Source: Verrucomicrobiales bacterium (GTDB taxonomy: Bacteria; Verrucomicrobiota; Verrucomicrobiia; Limisphaerales; J093). From it: a stretch of DNA of 64,000 bases. The DNA lies in assembly GCA_015075445.1 (NCBI GenBank), contig JABTUJ010000008.1, positions 124,001 to 188,000 of the forward strand, in the 5' to 3' direction. Below the pieces are notes generated by a model that was not told the DNA's origin, did no database searches, and saw only the letters and a program-made list of their open reading frames with translations. The position numbers were made by a program, and so were the translations under genes. This document shows, piece after piece, positions 55,867 to 64,000 of this stretch (position 1 is the stretch's first letter; each line of letters begins with the position of its first letter).

Positions 55867-58540
55867 CTACCCGCGCCATCTACTACTCCCGGCTGTAGGC
55901 GCCGACGTGAGAGGCGAAGGGCATTGCCCTCGGTTCCAAAACGCTCTCCTCACGTTTAAGGCTTCAGCCGGGAGTGACACCAAATAAAGCGCGCCGCCGC
56001 TGTTCAACCTGCCGGGGCGTACCACCGCCAGCACCGCAGCCTCCGGTCGAAGATACCAGGCTGCCGCCGCCTGCGGGGTTCGTTTCAGTGCGACCGCCTC
56101 GAAGCGCGTCCTCGGTGTCAGCATTGCGGTAACCCAGCCCGTACAGTTCGTCCAGCGCGTGGGTCATGGCCAGGTTGCCCAGGTCTTGCCGGGCAATCTT
56201 CTTCTGGCCAATCACCTTGGCCTTCGCGCGTTCGAGTTCTTCGGCGGTCAATCCCTCGTTTCGCAGCAACGCCGCCTCGGCCAACAGCTCCTGCTCAACC
56301 CGCTCCGCCCGCTCGGGCGCCGTGCCCACGTAGAACGCAAAGTAGCCGGGCGCACGCCCCAGGAAGTTCTGTGCCCCGACAAAATAGGCCAGGCCCAGTT
56401 GCTCGCGGATCCGCAGGAAGAGGCGGGAGCCGAGGTCGCTGCACGCCTCCTGAATCAACTCGAGCGCGAACCGGTCATCGGCATCCAGCGTCGCCCCGGG
56501 AAAGCCGAGCACGAGCACCGCCTGCTTCTTGTCGAGCGGCTCGCACACCCGTCCGGGGCTCGGCGCGGGCAGCGGCGGCACCGGCGCTCCGGAACCACGC
56601 TTCCAGGCACCCAACGTGGCTTCGACCGCCGTCCGCACCGTGGCGGTGTCCAGATCCCCGTAGACGGCCAGGACCGCGTTCTCGGGCCGCACGAGGCGGG
56701 CGTGACCGGCCCGCATATCCGCCGCCGTGAACCCGGTCACGGTCGTCTCCTCGCCCAGCAGATCCAGCCCGTACCCGTGTGCGCCGAACAACGTCCGCCG
56801 CATCGCGCGGAACGCCGTGGACAACACCTGGTCGCGCTGGGCCCGGATCGCGGCGAGCTGCGCCTCTCGTTCCCTTTCCAGCGCGTCAGCGGGAAACGCC
56901 GGCTGCAGCAGTGCCTCGGCGAGCAGTCCGAGGCCCAGGGCAAGGTCCCCGCTCAACACCTCAGCCGTGATCCCCAGGCTGTTGTTGCCGCTGTAGGTGT
57001 CCAGACTCCCGCCCACCGACTCGATGGCCGTGGCCATTTCCTCGGCGGTGCGCCTCTCCGTGCCTTGCAGGAGCATCTGCGCCAGCAGTTGCGAGAGGCC
57101 GCTTTCGGCCGCGGTCTCCTCGAGTACCCCGCCGCGCAACACCAGCCGGGCGTCTACGAACGGGAGCCGGTGATCCTCCTTCACCAGCAGCCGCAGCCCG
57201 TTGGCCAACTCGAAGCATTCGACTGCCCGTTCGCCCGTGCGCACCCGCCGTCCTTGGCGGGTGGCCACGGTCCCCTTCGGCACGTAGGCGTAGTGGGTCC
57301 GATTCTCGGGCCGGAGATACTCGCCGGCCACCCGTTGCAGATCGGCCGGCGTGATGCGCTTGACGGTCTCAAGGTACCGGGCCGAGAAGTCCAGATCGTT
57401 CGCGGCCATCCAGCTTCCGCCCAGATCCTGCGCCTGCCCCTGCATCGTCTTGCGCGCCGCCAGCGTGGCTGCCGTGAACTGCTTCACCGCCTTGTCCAGT
57501 TCGGCGTCGCTCACCCGACCGGCCTGCAACCGCTCGACCTCCGCCAGCATCGCCCCAAGGGCTTCGATGTGCTTCTCCGCCTCCAGCACTGCGCTCACCC
57601 CGAACAGCCCTTCCCCGCCCGGGTTGTAGGTCCACGATTCGACCGCCACCGCCAGGTTCCGCCGCTGCCGCACCTGCTCGTACAGGCGCGAGCTGCGCCC
57701 CCGCCCGAGCAACACCGCCAGCACATCGAGCAACGGCACGTCCGGATGCCGCACGTCCGGGATGTGCCAGCCCAGATGCACATGCGCCAGCTCGACCGCC
57801 CCCTCTTCGATCACTTCGCGGGGAGCGACCTGACGCGGCTCGGTGGGCAACACCACGGGCGGCAAAGGCCGCGCCTTCGCCCCGGCAAACGCGGCCGTGA
57901 GCTGCTCGATCACTTCGGCGGTCTGGACATCACCCGCGACGACGAAGAACAGGTTGTTCGGCGCGTATTGCTCGCGGTAATACCCGACGATGTCGGCCCG
58001 CTCCAGCCGGCTGAAGATGTCCGGGTACCCGATGATCGCGTAGCGGTACGGGCTCACGGTGTACGCCGTCTCGAACAGCCGCCGGCCCGCATGCCGACCC
58101 GGGTCGTCCTGACACATGTCCAGCTCGCGCCGGATGACGTCCAGCTCTTTCGCCAACTCGGCTTCAGGCAGCGTGGCGTGCTGGACAATGTCCGCCAGAA
58201 TGTCCAGGGCCACTCGCGCCCCCGTGTTCGGCACGTTGATCCAGAATACCGTCCGGTCGAACGACGTGTACGCGTTCATGTACCCGCCCGCCGCCTGGAT
58301 TTCCTGGTCGATGCGGCTCCCGGCCCGCGTGGTCGTCCCCTTGAAAAGCATGTGCTCGAGCACGTGCGAGAGACCGGCCCCCAGCCAACGCCCCTCGTGC
58401 ACGCTCCCGGCCCGGCACCACGCCTGGGCCGACACCACCGGCGCGCTCGCGTCCTCCCGGACGATGAGGGTCAGGCCGTTGGGCAGATGGTGAAGGGTGG
58501 TATCCGACGAAGCGGGTGGCGCGGCGGGCAAAGACGTCAT
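55867..58540 (-). CDS. M16-family zinc peptidase (fused N and C halves), 3' end frameshifted into a repeat
   Basis: A pitrilysin/M16-type protease of roughly 860 residues. Start at 58540 (MTSLPAAPPASSD). The N-terminal half has the zinc motif His59-x-x-Glu62-His63 in GLSHVLEHMLFKG and the distal Glu region LAKELDVIRRELDM; the C-terminal half (ELANGLRLLVKEDHRLPFVD, GLSQLLAQMLLQGTERR) lacks it and is the inactive partner. Near 56110 the frame shifts: the conserved RFEAVALKRTP...WYLRPEAAVLAVVRPGR lies in another frame. That frame then reads into the palindromic element at 55886-55974 and stops at 55867. Length and layout fit cytosolic or periplasmic M16B proteins. Confidence 0.84.
55886..55974. 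repeat. MITE-like palindromic element (copy 1)
   Basis: Terminal CTCCCGGCTG (55886-55895) faces CAGCCGGGAG (55965-55974) exactly; inner parts GGCGCCGACGTGAGAGGCG and CGCTCTCCTCACGT also pair partly. The GCGCCGACGTGAG core is shared with the palindrome at 62743-62812. It overlaps the end of the M16 frame and looks like an inserted miniature element that supplies a new C terminus. Confidence 0.75.
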
Positions 58541-58574
58541 GCAGAACCAGCAGGGTTGGGAGAGCAACGACGCC

Positions 58575-59003
58575 TCAGGCGGTTGCCGATTTCGGAGTTT
58601 CCGCCGGCGGCCGCGCCGGGCGGGTGGGAAGGAACGGTTTGTGGAAGGCCTCGGCAAAATCGTAGCCGCCGGCGAAGTCGGCCCGTGAGTCCGTGTCGGT
58701 CCGGCTCAACACGCCGCGGTCGATCAGGTTGAACACGAGTTCGCCAAAATCCTCGCAGCGCCGCACCCCCCATTCGTCCAGGAGCGTCAAGGCCATCGGC
58801 CCGTACTGCTGCAACGCAAAGGCGCGGATGCCGGCCAGCAATTCCTGACCCGTCACGTGACGGAGCTTGCCCTGATTGGCCTTGCTCACGGCGCGCTGAG
58901 TGTAGTCCAGCGCCTCGCGCAGGAAGTGGTACGCCTCCCTGCCATACCGCGGGTCGGCGGCCACCACCTGCTCCAGCACGTCGTCGAAATTCTGCGCTTG
59001 CAT
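58575..59003 (-). CDS. Minf_1886-family conserved protein
   Basis: A 142-residue protein. Start 59003 (MQAQNFDDVLEQVVAADPRY). The pattern REAYHFLREALDYTQRAVSK and LRHVTGQELLAGIRAFALQQ and GVRRCEDFGELVFNLIDRGV is that of the Minf_1886 family, confined to Planctomycetes, Verrucomicrobia and relatives, which is a useful taxonomic marker here. The long helical content and TEDFGE/LFN-like end suggest a small helical bundle; function unknown. A short membrane-protein frame ends five bases upstream, and the M16 gene lies 34 bases downstream on the same strand. Confidence 0.9.
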   Translation of the reverse strand: MQAQNFDDVLEQVVAADPRYGREAYHFLREALDYTQRAVSKANQGKLRHVTGQELLAGIRAFALQQYGPMALTLLDEWGVRRCEDFGELVFNLIDRGVLSRTDTDSRADFAGGYDFAEAFHKPFLPTRPARPPAETPKSATA

Positions 59004-59008
59004 ACACG

Positions 59009-59137
59009 TCAAGGCTGCGCCACCGGCACCGGGCGGGGCGGATGCGCCGTTCGCCAGGCCTTCACCGCCCACCCCACCAGCAGCAGCGCGATCAACATCG
59101 TTAACACCTGCCGCTCCGATCGCGTCAGCCGAGTCAC
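59009..59137 (-). CDS. Small single-helix membrane protein (42 residues)
   Basis: From GTG 59137: VTRLTRSERQVLTMLIALLL, then VGWAVKAWRTAHPPRPVPVAQP, stop at 59009. One membrane helix (MLIALLLVGWAVKAW) with a basic N side, so it should be an inner-membrane peptide. It ends five bases before the Minf_1886 start, as in an operon. No family known to me; support is composition and spacing only. Confidence 0.45.
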   Translation of the reverse strand: MTRLTRSERQVLTMLIALLLVGWAVKAWRTAHPPRPVPVAQP

Positions 59138-59732
59138 GCGTCCACCCTAGCCGAAGCCGCACGCCGGAAACAATGGCAGAATCCGGAAGAATCCGGCGGA
59201 ACCTTGGCCACCAACTCACCGTTCGACATGACAGGGAATTGGATGTCGACCGGATATTGCAGAAGGCAACGAAGATCGTCGGGAACTTCCGACCTCGGGG
59301 CTCCGTTTCCTTCGTTGCCTTCTGTAGAATTCGGGGGCGCGAGCACAACCGCACGCGCCGGAGGACGCACCGAGCTTCACCGATGGGAGCGCCGCAACAT
59401 CCCGCCATACCCCCGATCCCCTCTCCCACGGTATGCCTTGCCCATCGGTGGCGACGCACCGGTGGCCCGGTGCACGCGACTTTGGTCGGTGCTGCACCCT
59501 TGATGCGGACGCGGAGCACATCCGATCGAACCACGGGTCGAGGCCAACCGCCGCCCCGCTGCTCCGGTCCTGGTTGGCTGCCCGTTCGGATCGCCCTTCT
59601 GCGCTCGGACCTTTGACCGAAGTCATGTTGACGCCCGTCGCCGGGCTGCCATGGTCCGGGCCGCCGCCTGACCGGAAACGACAGCCGGGTCACCTTCCGG
59701 GCCCGGCCGGACCGTGGCGGCACGGGAACCTT
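59138..59732. other. Non-coding spacer with an inverted repeat
   Basis: Between the divergent Minf_1886 operon and rhaA. No credible gene; the open frames are GC-frame shadows. It holds the palindrome listed below and, further on, GC-rich DNA just before rhaA in which I could not place a convincing promoter. Confidence 0.5.
59255..59330. repeat. Inverted repeat AGAAGGCAACGAAG/CTTCGTTGCCTTCT
   Basis: AGAAGGCAACGAAG (59261-59274) faces CTTCGTTGCCTTCT (59310-59323) perfectly, and flanking bases ATATTGC/GTAGAAT pair loosely. It is another dispersed palindrome of the window, of the same GCAGAAGG word family as the leader elements at 8274 and 10160. Confidence 0.75.
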
Positions 59733-61001
59733 ATGGCCAAAACAACACGATCCATCCAGGCGGCGTACACCCTCGCCCGCGAGCGCTACGGGGCGCTGGG
59801 CGTGGACACCGACCAGGCCCTCGAAACCCTCGCCGGCATCGCCATCTCGATGCACTGCTGGCAGGGCGATGACGTCGGCGGCTTCGAAACCGACGGGGGC
59901 ACCCTGGGCGACGGCCTCGCCGTCACCGGCAATTACCCCGGCAAGGCTCGGACACCCGCCGAACTGCGCTCCGATTTCGAACTGGCGACCTCGCTGATCC
60001 CGGGTCGGCACCGTTTCAACCTGCACGCGAGCTACGCCGAGATGGGTGCGAAACGGGTGGACCGCGACGCCCTCAGCGCCGACCAGTTCCAGGGTTGGAT
60101 CGCCTGGGCCAAGCGGCTGGGCATCGGCCTGGATTTCAACCAGACCTATTTCTCGCACCCGAAGGTGAAGGGCGGGTTCACGCTGACTTCCCCCGACGCA
60201 GCCGTGCGCCGGTTCTGGATCGACCACGGCATCCGGTGCCGTGAGATCGGCGCCGCCTTCGGCAAGGCGCTGGGTCAGACCTGCCTCACCAACCTCTGGA
60301 TCCCCGACGGCATGAAGGACACGCCCGCCGACCGGAAAGGGCCGCGCGAGCGCCTGGTCGAGGCGCTGGATGCCGTGTTCAAGAAGCGCATCGACCCGAA
60401 GCTGAACGTGGACGCGGTCGAGCCCAAGCTCTTTGGCATCGGCGCCGAGAGCTACACGCCGGGTTCGCACGAGTTCTACCTCGGCTATGCGGTCAGCCGC
60501 GGCAAACTGCTCACGCTGGATGCCGGCCACTACCATCCGACCGAAGGCATCGCGGACAAGATCTCGTCGGTGCTGTGCTATCTGCCCGAGATCGCGCTGC
60601 ACGTCAGCCGTGGGGTGCGCTGGGACAGCGACCACGTGGTGACGTTGACTGACGACCTGCAGGCCATCGCCCAGGAGATCGTGTGGGGCGGCTACCTGGG
60701 GCGGGTGCGCCTGGGCCTGGACTACTTCGATGCCAGCATCAACCGCGTGGCGGCGTGGGTCATCGGGACGCGCAATCTGCTCCGGGCCCTGCTCCTGGCG
60801 CTCCTGGCGCCGATCGGCAAACTCAAGCAGGTCGAACTCGAGGGCGACTACACGACGCGGTTGGCGCTGCTCGAGGAGATCAAGCTGTTGCCGGCGGGCG
60901 CGGTCTGGGACTACCACTGTGTGCAGCAGGACGTACCCGTGGGCGACGCCTGGCTGGCGGAGGTGAAACGGTACGAGCGCGAGGTGCTGAGTCACCGGTG
61001 A
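59733..61001 (+). CDS. rhaA: L-rhamnose isomerase
   Basis: RhaA interconverts L-rhamnose and L-rhamnulose with Mn. The 422 residues match the family (419 in Escherichia coli). Start 59733 ([20 protein letters not shown]) is preferred; the frame is open further up but unlike RhaA. Landmarks are [100 protein letters not shown] and [19 protein letters not shown], which hold the metal ligands (Glu, His, Asp). It is followed by the transporter gene rhaT; a rhamnulokinase and aldolase are not in this window. Confidence 0.96.
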   Translation: MAKTTRSIQAAYTLARERYGALGVDTDQALETLAGIAISMHCWQGDDVGGFETDGGTLGDGLAVTGNYPGKARTPAELRSDFELATSLIPGRHRFNLHASYAEMGAKRVDRDALSADQFQGWIAWAKRLGIGLDFNQTYFSHPKVKGGFTLTSPDAAVRRFWIDHGIRCREIGAAFGKALGQTCLTNLWIPDGMKDTPADRKGPRERLVEALDAVFKKRIDPKLNVDAVEPKLFGIGAESYTPGSHEFYLGYAVSRGKLLTLDAGHYHPTEGIADKISSVLCYLPEIALHVSRGVRWDSDHVVTLTDDLQAIAQEIVWGGYLGRVRLGLDYFDASINRVAAWVIGTRNLLRALLLALLAPIGKLKQVELEGDYTTRLALLEEIKLLPAGAVWDYHCVQQDVPVGDAWLAEVKRYEREVLSHR

Positions 61002-61027
61002 CCGGGAGCAACCCCTCAACGGCAACT

Positions 61028-61055
61028 TCGTAAAATGGTCTGGACTGTTTTACGA
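61028..61055. promoter_or_regulatory. Inverted repeat between rhaA and rhaT, possible operator
   Basis: TCGTAAAA (61028-61035) faces TTTTACGA (61048-61055) with 12 bases between. It is A/T-rich compared with the surrounding DNA and lies in the 162-bp gap between rhaA and rhaT, so a regulator could bind here. A weak terminator is an alternative. Confidence 0.4.
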
Positions 61056-61163
61056 CCATCCTAAATCTGGTCCCGTGCCCGGCGAACGGCCTCACGTGTC
61101 TCAGGCAACCCTGGCGGATCACTTCCAGCGCCATCGCCCGATGGCGTTTCTGTCCCAACTCGT

Positions 61164-62399
61164 ATGAATCCCTTCCTCGGCGTCTTCTTTCACTGGCTCG
61201 GCGGCCTGGCCTCCGGCTCCTTCTACGTCCCCTACCGCGGTGTCCGGAAGTGGTCGTGGGAGACCTACTGGCTGGTGGGCGGCTTCTTCTCCTGGATCAT
61301 CTGTCCCTGGGTGCTGGCCTCCACGATGACCAACGACCTGCTCGGCGTGCTGCGCCAGCAGACCGCCAGCACGCTCTGGTGGACGTACTTCTTCGGCGCC
61401 CTGTGGGGCTTCGGCGGCCTGACCTTCGGCCTCACGATGCGCTACCTGGGCATGTCCCTGGGCATGGGCGTGGCGCTGGGTTATTGCGCCGCCTTCGGCA
61501 CCCTCCTCCCGCCCATCTTCAAGCTCTTCATCCCCACCATCCCGGTTGGGGAGACCATCGTCGAAATCGCCTCGACGCGGCCGGGCCAGGTCACGCTGGC
61601 CGGCGTCGCGGTGTGCTTGCTCGGGATCGCCGTCGCGGCCTACGCCGGGCTGACCAAGGAACGCGAGATGCCGGAGGCCGAGAAGAAGAAGGTCATCGCG
61701 GAGTTCAACTTCACCAAGGGCATCCTCGTCGCCACGTTCTCCGGCATCATGAGCGCCTGCTTCTCGTTCGCGCTGACCGCCGGCAACCCCATCGGCGACG
61801 CCTCGAAGGCGGCCGGCACGGCGACGTTGTGGACCGGTCTGCCCAAACTGGTGGTCGTCCTGCTCGGCGGCTTCACCACTAACTTCATCTGGTGCGTGTT
61901 GCTCAACATCCGCAATCGGACCGGTTACCAATACCTGGCCTCGCACGTCCGCCCCGAACACGCCGGTCTGAAGGCCGCGGGCGGCGAAGCCGGGCCGGGT
62001 GCGGGGGGCGCGGGTGCCATCGCGCCGGCGGCGCTGCGGGTGCCACGGCTCGGGAACTACTTCTTCTCGGCGCTGGCGGGCAGCACCTGGTACTTCCAAT
62101 TCTTCTTCTATACGATGGGCGAGACGCAGATGGGCAAGTACGGCTTCGCCAGTTGGACCCTGCACATGGCCAGCATCATCATCTTCAGCACGATGTGGGG
62201 CTGGATCCTGCACGAGTGGAAAGGCTCGAGCCGGAAGGCCCATCGCCTCATCGCTGCCGGCATCGGCACGCTGATCCTCTCGACGGTCATCATCGGCTAC
62301 GGAACCAAGCTCAAAGGGCAGGCCGAACCGGAACCTTCGTCCGCTCCTCCCAGCGCGGCGGCGGAAATGGTCACTCCCGGACCTGGCGGGTCATCCTGA
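61164..62399 (+). CDS. rhaT: L-rhamnose/proton symporter RhaT
   Basis: RhaT imports L-rhamnose across the inner membrane with protons. The 411-residue protein has about ten membrane helices. Family features are MNPFLGVFFHWLGGLASGSF, YVPYRGVRKWSWETYWLVGG, WTYFFGALWGFGGLTFGLTM, GMGVALGYCAAFGTLLPPIF, FNFTKGILVATFSGIMSACF and YTMGETQMGKYGFASWTLHM. A loop of Ala/Gly (AAGGEAGPGAGGAGAIAPAA) before helix eight and a Pro/Ala-rich tail are longer than usual. It sits behind rhaA on the same strand. Confidence 0.95.
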   Translation: MNPFLGVFFHWLGGLASGSFYVPYRGVRKWSWETYWLVGGFFSWIICPWVLASTMTNDLLGVLRQQTASTLWWTYFFGALWGFGGLTFGLTMRYLGMSLGMGVALGYCAAFGTLLPPIFKLFIPTIPVGETIVEIASTRPGQVTLAGVAVCLLGIAVAAYAGLTKEREMPEAEKKKVIAEFNFTKGILVATFSGIMSACFSFALTAGNPIGDASKAAGTATLWTGLPKLVVVLLGGFTTNFIWCVLLNIRNRTGYQYLASHVRPEHAGLKAAGGEAGPGAGGAGAIAPAALRVPRLGNYFFSALAGSTWYFQFFFYTMGETQMGKYGFASWTLHMASIIIFSTMWGWILHEWKGSSRKAHRLIAAGIGTLILSTVIIGYGTKLKGQAEPEPSSAPPSAAAEMVTPGPGGSS

Positions 62400-62471
62400 A
62401 CTGCCTGGGGCGCGACGGCGGCCGCGCCCGAAAGGCCGGAAATCTCGAGAATCCGGGCCGAAAATCCGGGC

Positions 62472-62499
62472 TTGCATTCGACCATGGCGGGCCTATGGT
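62472..62499 (+). promoter_or_regulatory. Probable promoter of tRNA-Gly
   Basis: TTGCAT (62472-62477), 16 bases, then TATGGT (62494-62499), 19 bases before the tRNA. The two hexamers match the sigma-70 consensus at four or five positions each, and the location fits a tRNA promoter. Confidence 0.5.
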
Positions 62500-62518
62500 T
62501 CGCGCCGTTCGGAGCGTT

Positions 62519-62595
62519 GCGAGCGTAGCTCAGTCTGGTAGAGCGCAACCTTGCCAAGGTTGATGTCGAGGGTTCGAATCCCTTCGCTCGCTCCA
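62519..62595 (+). tRNA. tRNA-Gly (anticodon GCC)
   Basis: Acceptor stem GCGAGCG (62519-62525) pairs with CGCTCGC (62585-62591), then discriminator T and encoded CCA (62593-62595). D-arm GCTCAGTCTGGTAGAGC, anticodon arm CAACC-TTGCCAA-GGTTG with anticodon GCC at 62553-62555, variable loop ATGTC, T-arm GAGGGTTCGAATCCCTT. All four arms pair well. Confidence 0.97.
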
Positions 62596-62742
62596 CTTCT
62601 CCCCCGTCTTCAAAGCGGGTCTTCCCTTGCCCGCCCCGCCCCGACCCGGCTAACCGCGCCCCATCGACGGCGTCGCTGCTGGCTGCGCCCCTCTCTGCCG
62701 CCGGCCTGGCCGCGAGGCTAACCTGGGAATCTCCTACCCGCT

Positions 62743-62812
62743 GTAGGCGCCGACGTGAGGAGGCGTTTTGAGCTGGAGGCAATACCCGTCGCCTCCTCAC
62801 GTCGGCGCCTAC
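62743..62812. repeat. Perfect 23-bp inverted repeat (MITE-like copy 2)
   Basis: The left arm (62743-62765, starting GTAGGCGCCGACGTGAGG) and right arm (62790-62812, ending CGTCGGCGCCTAC) are exact reverse complements over 23 bp with a 24-base loop. The core GTAGGCGCCGACGTGAG also forms the left end of the element at 55886-55974. It lies in the spacer after tRNA-Gly. Confidence 0.85.
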
Positions 62813-63685
62813 CGTCTGTCCCCAAGGCGCGGTGGGCGAGGGTTCGCGCAGCCAAGGCGGCGAAGGGGACAGAGCAGATTTGGCCGGGCGCGGGGGCAGG
62901 GGGGAAACAGCAGTGGAACCAGCCGCAGAAGCTGAGGGCAGGGAGGGTCTGAGGTGCGCCTCTCCCGGTTTGGTGTCGCCAGAGCAAGTGGTGTGAGCGT
63001 AGGATGTTGCGGATATCCATAGCCCAATTCTGCTCCTTGCCCGGCCTTTTACCCACGGCTTCTGCGCCGTAAGGCAACTGGCCTGGACCGGTTGGCCCGA
63101 CGCCACGGGCGGACCTGTGATCGAGAACCAGAGGCGTTACCAGCCGGAAACTAGGCCCGAAAACGGCGCCCATGGGCAGAAAACGTGGGATGATCCTTGC
63201 CAAGCCTCTCCTCACCAATGCGTTATCCTGGCGACAGGAGACTCTGAGGAGACTCTGCAGACCCCATTGCAGCAGACGACAGCCGCCGCGGCCGCGAAGG
63301 ACTTTCGGCACGACCTTGTGATCTGGTGGAGCACGGGGGGGGCGTGGCGCGGATGGTGCCGGATTCCGATTTCATGGCGGGGGCGTGAAGCGGCCGCGCT
63401 GTTTCGCAGCCATCGCCCGGACCCGGAGGCCGCGGACGCGGTAGCTGCAGCGCTCCCGCAGCTCGAAGCGGACACGGAGAATGACCTGGGTCTCTTTGAC
63501 ACCGATGTTCTCATCGAAGACTAACGCGGTCACCCGGCGTTTATCGCCGCATCCGATTTCCCGGCGATGGCCTGCCCATGTGTGAATCCTCTCTGTGTTG
63601 ACCCGCTCAGGTGGTGAGGGCGGAACACGAGGCGCTTTCCCCGACGCAGGAGTTTTCAGGGTCAACACGAACTCGGTCTCGCCTG
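62813..63685. other. Stretch with no convincing gene
   Basis: About 870 bases without a recognisable product. A plus-strand frame at 63117-63524 ends in NDLGLFDTDVLIED, which faintly recalls the LxDTDVLI start of PIN toxins, but it stops right there; the rest of the frame is not recognisable. A promoter, RNA gene or intact mobile element was not seen. Confidence 0.4.
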
Positions 63686-63799
63686 CTACTCGCGCGGATG
63701 CGAGGTACAGCGCATCGAGATCAGCACCCCCTCGCCCTCGCTGACCGAGTCCAGCAGGCCGGGGAAATCCGTCTGGGTCTGCTCCAGCGGCGCCGTCAT
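63686..63799 (-). pseudogene. Fragment of a Phd/YefM-like antitoxin
   Basis: A 37-residue frame from ATG 63799: MTAPLEQTQTDFPGLLDSVS, then EGEGVLISMRCTSHPRE. The T-D-F-P-x-L-L-D-x-V-x-E-G-E-x-V-x-I pattern is the core of Phd-type antitoxins (normally E-A-K-T-x-F-x-x-L-L-x-x-V-x-x-G-E-x-x-x-I-T-R), but the DNA-binding start and the C-terminal toxin-binding part are missing. It seems to be a remnant. Confidence 0.35.
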
Positions 63800-64000
63800 G
63801 GCGCCTGCCTGGGCCCGACCTGCTCGCCGGTGAACCGGCTGCCAGCCCATCCGGATGATCCTACACCGCCGTCCTGCCGCGCGTTGACTGGTGGGAACGG
63901 TCCCGGCAGTCTGTCCCGGTGGAGCTGTACTCGACCTCCATGCGTGCGGAAGTTCCGGCGGTTGCAGAGGCGCTTGTCGCCGACGCAGTCCCCATGAGCG

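Noticed and set aside
58575..61025. 816-residue minus-strand fusion across rhaA
   Set aside because: Only the last 142 residues (Minf_1886) are conserved; the rest is antisense of rhaA and spacer.
63117..63524. Possible 135-residue gene
   Set aside because: No recognisable domain, odd composition, and no ribosome-binding site or neighbour support; left as spacer.

Overview
This 64 kb, GC-rich window reads as a chromosome segment of a free-living Verrucomicrobiota bacterium, most likely of the Limisphaerales/Pedosphaera type. The clues are a prepilin-like secreted protein with the [32 protein letters not shown] leader and a FADGH-type ending, a Minf_1886-family gene, two DUF1593 proteins, FG-GAP and DUF5060 exported proteins, and spacers full of short tandem or inverted repeats. 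No phage, conjugation or intact insertion-sequence gene is visible. The taxonomic call is an inference from gene families.

Layout. 0-8.3 kb holds housekeeping genes: 3' part of plsX, fabH, a PilZ-like gene, pilT, a minus-strand pair (serine protease and exported protein) and a frameshifted recJ. 8.3-14.5 kb is repeat-rich: a 32/18-bp tandem array, a 10-copy array of about 100-bp hairpin units, an aldo/keto reductase, a large exported protein and gene remnants. 14.5-27.9 kb is a D-apiose/D-apionate catabolic island: a RuBisCO-like protein (OiaX/OiaT type), OiaK-type kinase, ApnO, an OiaC-type TIM barrel, a four-gene ABC importer, ApnL, a broken ApdH and an AraC regulator. 29.1-39.1 kb is a second sugar module with its own divergent AraC regulator: a fucose-isomerase-fold enzyme, split transketolase, FGGY kinase and an RbsB/DUF2291/RbsA/RbsC importer. 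39-50.4 kb continues with two DUF1593 proteins, a HAD phosphatase coupled to glycerol-1-phosphate dehydrogenase, a DUF5060 glycosidase-like protein, VapBC coupled to deoC, and an FG-GAP protein. 50.5-59.1 kb has an undescribed three-repeat protein overlapping tyrA (T-protein), a FUN14-like gene, a Gfo/Idh oxidoreductase, an M16 peptidase and a Minf_1886 gene. 59.7-62.6 kb has rhaA, rhaT and tRNA-Gly(GCC). The last 1.4 kb is mostly non-coding.

How the parts fit. Apiose and rhamnose both occur in plant rhamnogalacturonan II and related pectins, so the window looks like a plant-polysaccharide sugar island. In the first module apiose would be imported, oxidised to apionolactone (ApdH), opened to apionate (ApnL), converted to 3-oxo-isoapionate (ApnO), then either decarboxylated directly (OiaC) or phosphorylated (OiaK) and processed by the RuBisCO-like enzyme. 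The second module has the logic isomerase -> kinase -> two-subunit transketolase, the same logic as the known transketolase route for apiose, but with an isomerase of another fold family; its substrate is unproven.

Caution. At least eight genes (recJ, apnL, apdH, the second rbsA, the DUF5060 gene, the FG-GAP gene, the M16 gene and an exported remnant) carry small indels that break a well-conserved reading frame, some as compensating pairs. Either sequence quality is uneven or there is genuine decay; coordinates for those genes span the repaired frame.
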